NCBI RefSeq assembly: GCF_003047265.1
Contig: NZ_PZYY01000012.1
Span: forward strand, 1 to 64,000
Length of the DNA: 64,000 nt
Reading direction: 5' to 3'
Source: Nocardioides terrigena
GTDB lineage: Bacteria > Actinomycetota > Actinomycetes > Propionibacteriales > Nocardioidaceae
Part shown: positions 62,924 through 64,000 of the stretch, one piece after another
How positions within the stretch are numbered: the first letter of the stretch is position 1
Layout: each line of letters opens with the position of its first letter
The notes under the pieces: generated by a model
The model's input: the letters and a program-made list of their open reading frames with translations, nothing else
The model's database searches: none
What the model was told of the DNA's origin: nothing
Made by a program: the position numbers and the translations under genes

Positions 62924-63538
62924 TCAGCCGACCTGGACGGTCGCGAGCACGCTCGCGATGATCTCGTCTCGCTCGGCACGGCCCTGCCCGTTGCCGAACT
63001 CGAACTGCACCGAGAGCCGGTCGTCGCCGACGATCGTGCCGAACCGCTCGGCGCGCAGGCCGGGCTCGAGGGTGCCGGTCAGGTGGTAGAACTGCTCGCC
63101 GTCCAGCTCGACGTCGTCGCGCCGTCGTGACCGGGCCCCCATGTCCGAGACCTCCTCGTCACCGAGCTCGTCGACGGTGAAGAGCCCGCTGTTGGGGAAG
63201 CGGAAGACCGAGATCATCGAGCCGATGACGTCCGGCGGTCCCGCGGACTGCTGGATGGCGAGCGGCTCCGTGGTGATCCAGCCGGCCGGCGCGCGGACCT
63301 CGAGGCCCTTCACGCCGATCGCCGGACCGGTCGCCAGCTCCACCGCGGGCTCCGTCTCCGTCGGCTCGGTCTCGGAGGGCTGCTGCTCCGGGGACCCGGG
63401 CGACGCCGACGCCGCATCGGACGTGCCCTCGTCGGCGGGGTCCGTGGCGCCTGCCCCGCACCCCGCAACCACCAGGCACAGACCCACCGCGGCGCATGTC
63501 CTGCGCACGAGTCGACCCCAGGTCGGTGCCGCCGTCAT
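62924..63538 (-). CDS. lipoprotein, hypothetical (paralog A)
   Basis: A 204-residue lipoprotein with lipobox VVAGC (C27) and an acidic, low-complexity linker (residues about 30-65). The folded part contains VKGLEVRAPAGWITTEP, FRFPNSGLFTVDELGDEE and a C-terminal RAERDEIIASVLATVQVG. I do not recognise the family. It is followed within four bases by a second, similar gene (63535-63538 ATGA overlap), so the two were made by duplication. Convergent with the second propeller gene; the gap is only 7 bp. Confidence 0.72.
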   Translation of the reverse strand: MTAAPTWGRLVRRTCAAVGLCLVVAGCGAGATDPADEGTSDAASASPGSPEQQPSETEPTETEPAVELATGPAIGVKGLEVRAPAGWITTEPLAIQQSAGPPDVIGSMISVFRFPNSGLFTVDELGDEEVSDMGARSRRRDDVELDGEQFYHLTGTLEPGLRAERFGTIVGDDRLSVQFEFGNGQGRAERDEIIASVLATVQVG

Positions 63539-64000
63539 CCGAGCTGCATCGTCGCGAGCATGCTCTGGATGATCTCGTCCTTCTCGGCCCGGCTCTCACC
63601 GTTGGCGAAGGTGAACTCCAGCGCGACCCGCTGGTCCGCGGCGATGGTGGCGAACCGCTCTACCTCGACGCCCTTCTCGTCCGTCCAGACGAGGTGGTAG
63701 ACCTGCGTGCCGTCGATCTCGAGGTCGTCGAGGCGCTTGCCGCCCCTGCCCAGGTCGGCGACCTCCTCGTCCGCGATCTCCTCGATCGTGAAGAGCCCCG
63801 AGTTGGGGAACCGCGTCACGCCGGCGGTCGTGCCCACCTGCCCCGGGGGGAAGGAACCGTGACCGACCGCCACCCGCATGGTCGTCTCCCACCCCTCCGG
63901 CGCGTGGACCCTCATCCCCTTCACCTTGAGCACCCGCCCCGTGGCGGGAGCGACCTCCGGCGTCTCCGGGGCCTCGCTCGGCGAGGTCGAGGCCGTCTCC
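63535..64000 (-). CDS. lipoprotein, hypothetical (paralog B), partial
   Basis: The 3' end of a gene whose start lies beyond position 64000; the frame is open to the edge. It encodes a Ser/Thr/Pro-Glu linker followed by VKGMRVHAPEGWETTMR, TRFPNSGLFTIEEIADEEVADLG and RAEKDEIIQSMLATMQLG, closely matching its downstream neighbour block by block. It should have its own lipoprotein signal upstream. Function unknown. Confidence 0.72.
   Translation of the reverse strand, partial: ETASTSPSEAPETPEVAPATGRVLKVKGMRVHAPEGWETTMRVAVGHGSFPPGQVGTTAGVTRFPNSGLFTIEEIADEEVADLGRGGKRLDDLEIDGTQVYHLVWTDEKGVEVERFATIAADQRVALEFTFANGESRAEKDEIIQSMLATMQLG

Overview
The window is about 70% G+C and densely packed. Many genes overlap by 1-8 bp through ATGA, GTGA or TGATG junctions, GTG starts are common, and no gene-free stretch exceeds about 230 bp. 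It looks like a chromosomal segment of a high-GC actinobacterium, most likely a Nocardioides-like member of the Nocardioidaceae. Supporting signs are a mycothiol-dependent formaldehyde dehydrogenase, a His-rich GroEL1-type tail under two CIRCE elements, SigE-family ECF sigma factors, a SigK/RskA/fasciclin module, and a gene order (guaA, cholesterol-oxidase-like GMC enzyme, guaB3, guaB, groEL/groES) recalling the Mycobacterium tuberculosis guaA-choD-guaB3-guaB2-groEL1-groES region. No mobile element, CRISPR array, rRNA or tRNA was seen.

Layout. 0.1-7.7 kb: YCII protein, sulfatase, PPK2 kinase, a tightly coupled four-gene operon (two FAD enzymes, a small membrane protein, an alpha/beta hydrolase), an amphi-Trp protein, an MhuD-like monooxygenase and two small genes. 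7.8-14.3 kb: SelO, a long-chain acyl-CoA ligase coupled to a glycerophosphodiester phosphodiesterase, and an MMPL exporter. 14.3-22.7 kb: secreted endonuclease-like and arylsulfotransferase-like proteins, then a sugar ABC transporter (binding protein, single-domain ATPase, permease, and a shortened binding-protein paralog) divergent from a ROK regulator, then GlsB. 22.7-34.3 kb: one long purine-degradation operon from guanine to ureidoglycolate (guanine deaminase, XdhABC, uricase, UraD, UraH, allantoinase, ureidoglycine aminohydrolase), headed by an uncharacterised CitE/HpcH-like protein. 34.4-36.4 kb: SigK-type sigma factor, anti-sigma factor and fasciclin protein. 36.4-49.1 kb: guaA, GMC oxidoreductase, succinate-semialdehyde dehydrogenase, glpD, guaB3, a second fasciclin gene, a MerR-DICT regulator, guaB and an ACT-GNAT protein. 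49.3-52.8 kb: a GT-C-like membrane protein and a SigE-family sigma/membrane-propeller pair. 52.9-55.1 kb: groES-groEL. 55.1-64 kb: a membrane-anchored protein, a THUMP-like methyltransferase, a NagZ-like lipoprotein, an MBL hydrolase with mscR, a second SigE-family/propeller pair, and two tandem paralogous lipoproteins, the last cut by the window edge.

How it works together. Guanine nucleotide synthesis (guaB, guaA, guaB3) and a nearly complete guanine/urate degradation route sit within 25 kb. Three ECF sigma genes each sit beside a membrane-bound partner and carry similar TGCAACC-type promoter motifs. Regulatory DNA is unusually legible: two CIRCE copies, a terminator-like hairpin between groES and groEL, an imperfect palindrome over the ROK/sugar promoters, a hairpin that buries a start codon, and a recurrent TANNNT-N6-start pattern suggesting leaderless mRNAs, including all three gua genes. 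The strongest candidates for something undescribed are the DUF6986-like protein heading the urate operon, the paired SigE-family/propeller modules, and the degenerate sugar-binding paralog with its sequestered start codon.
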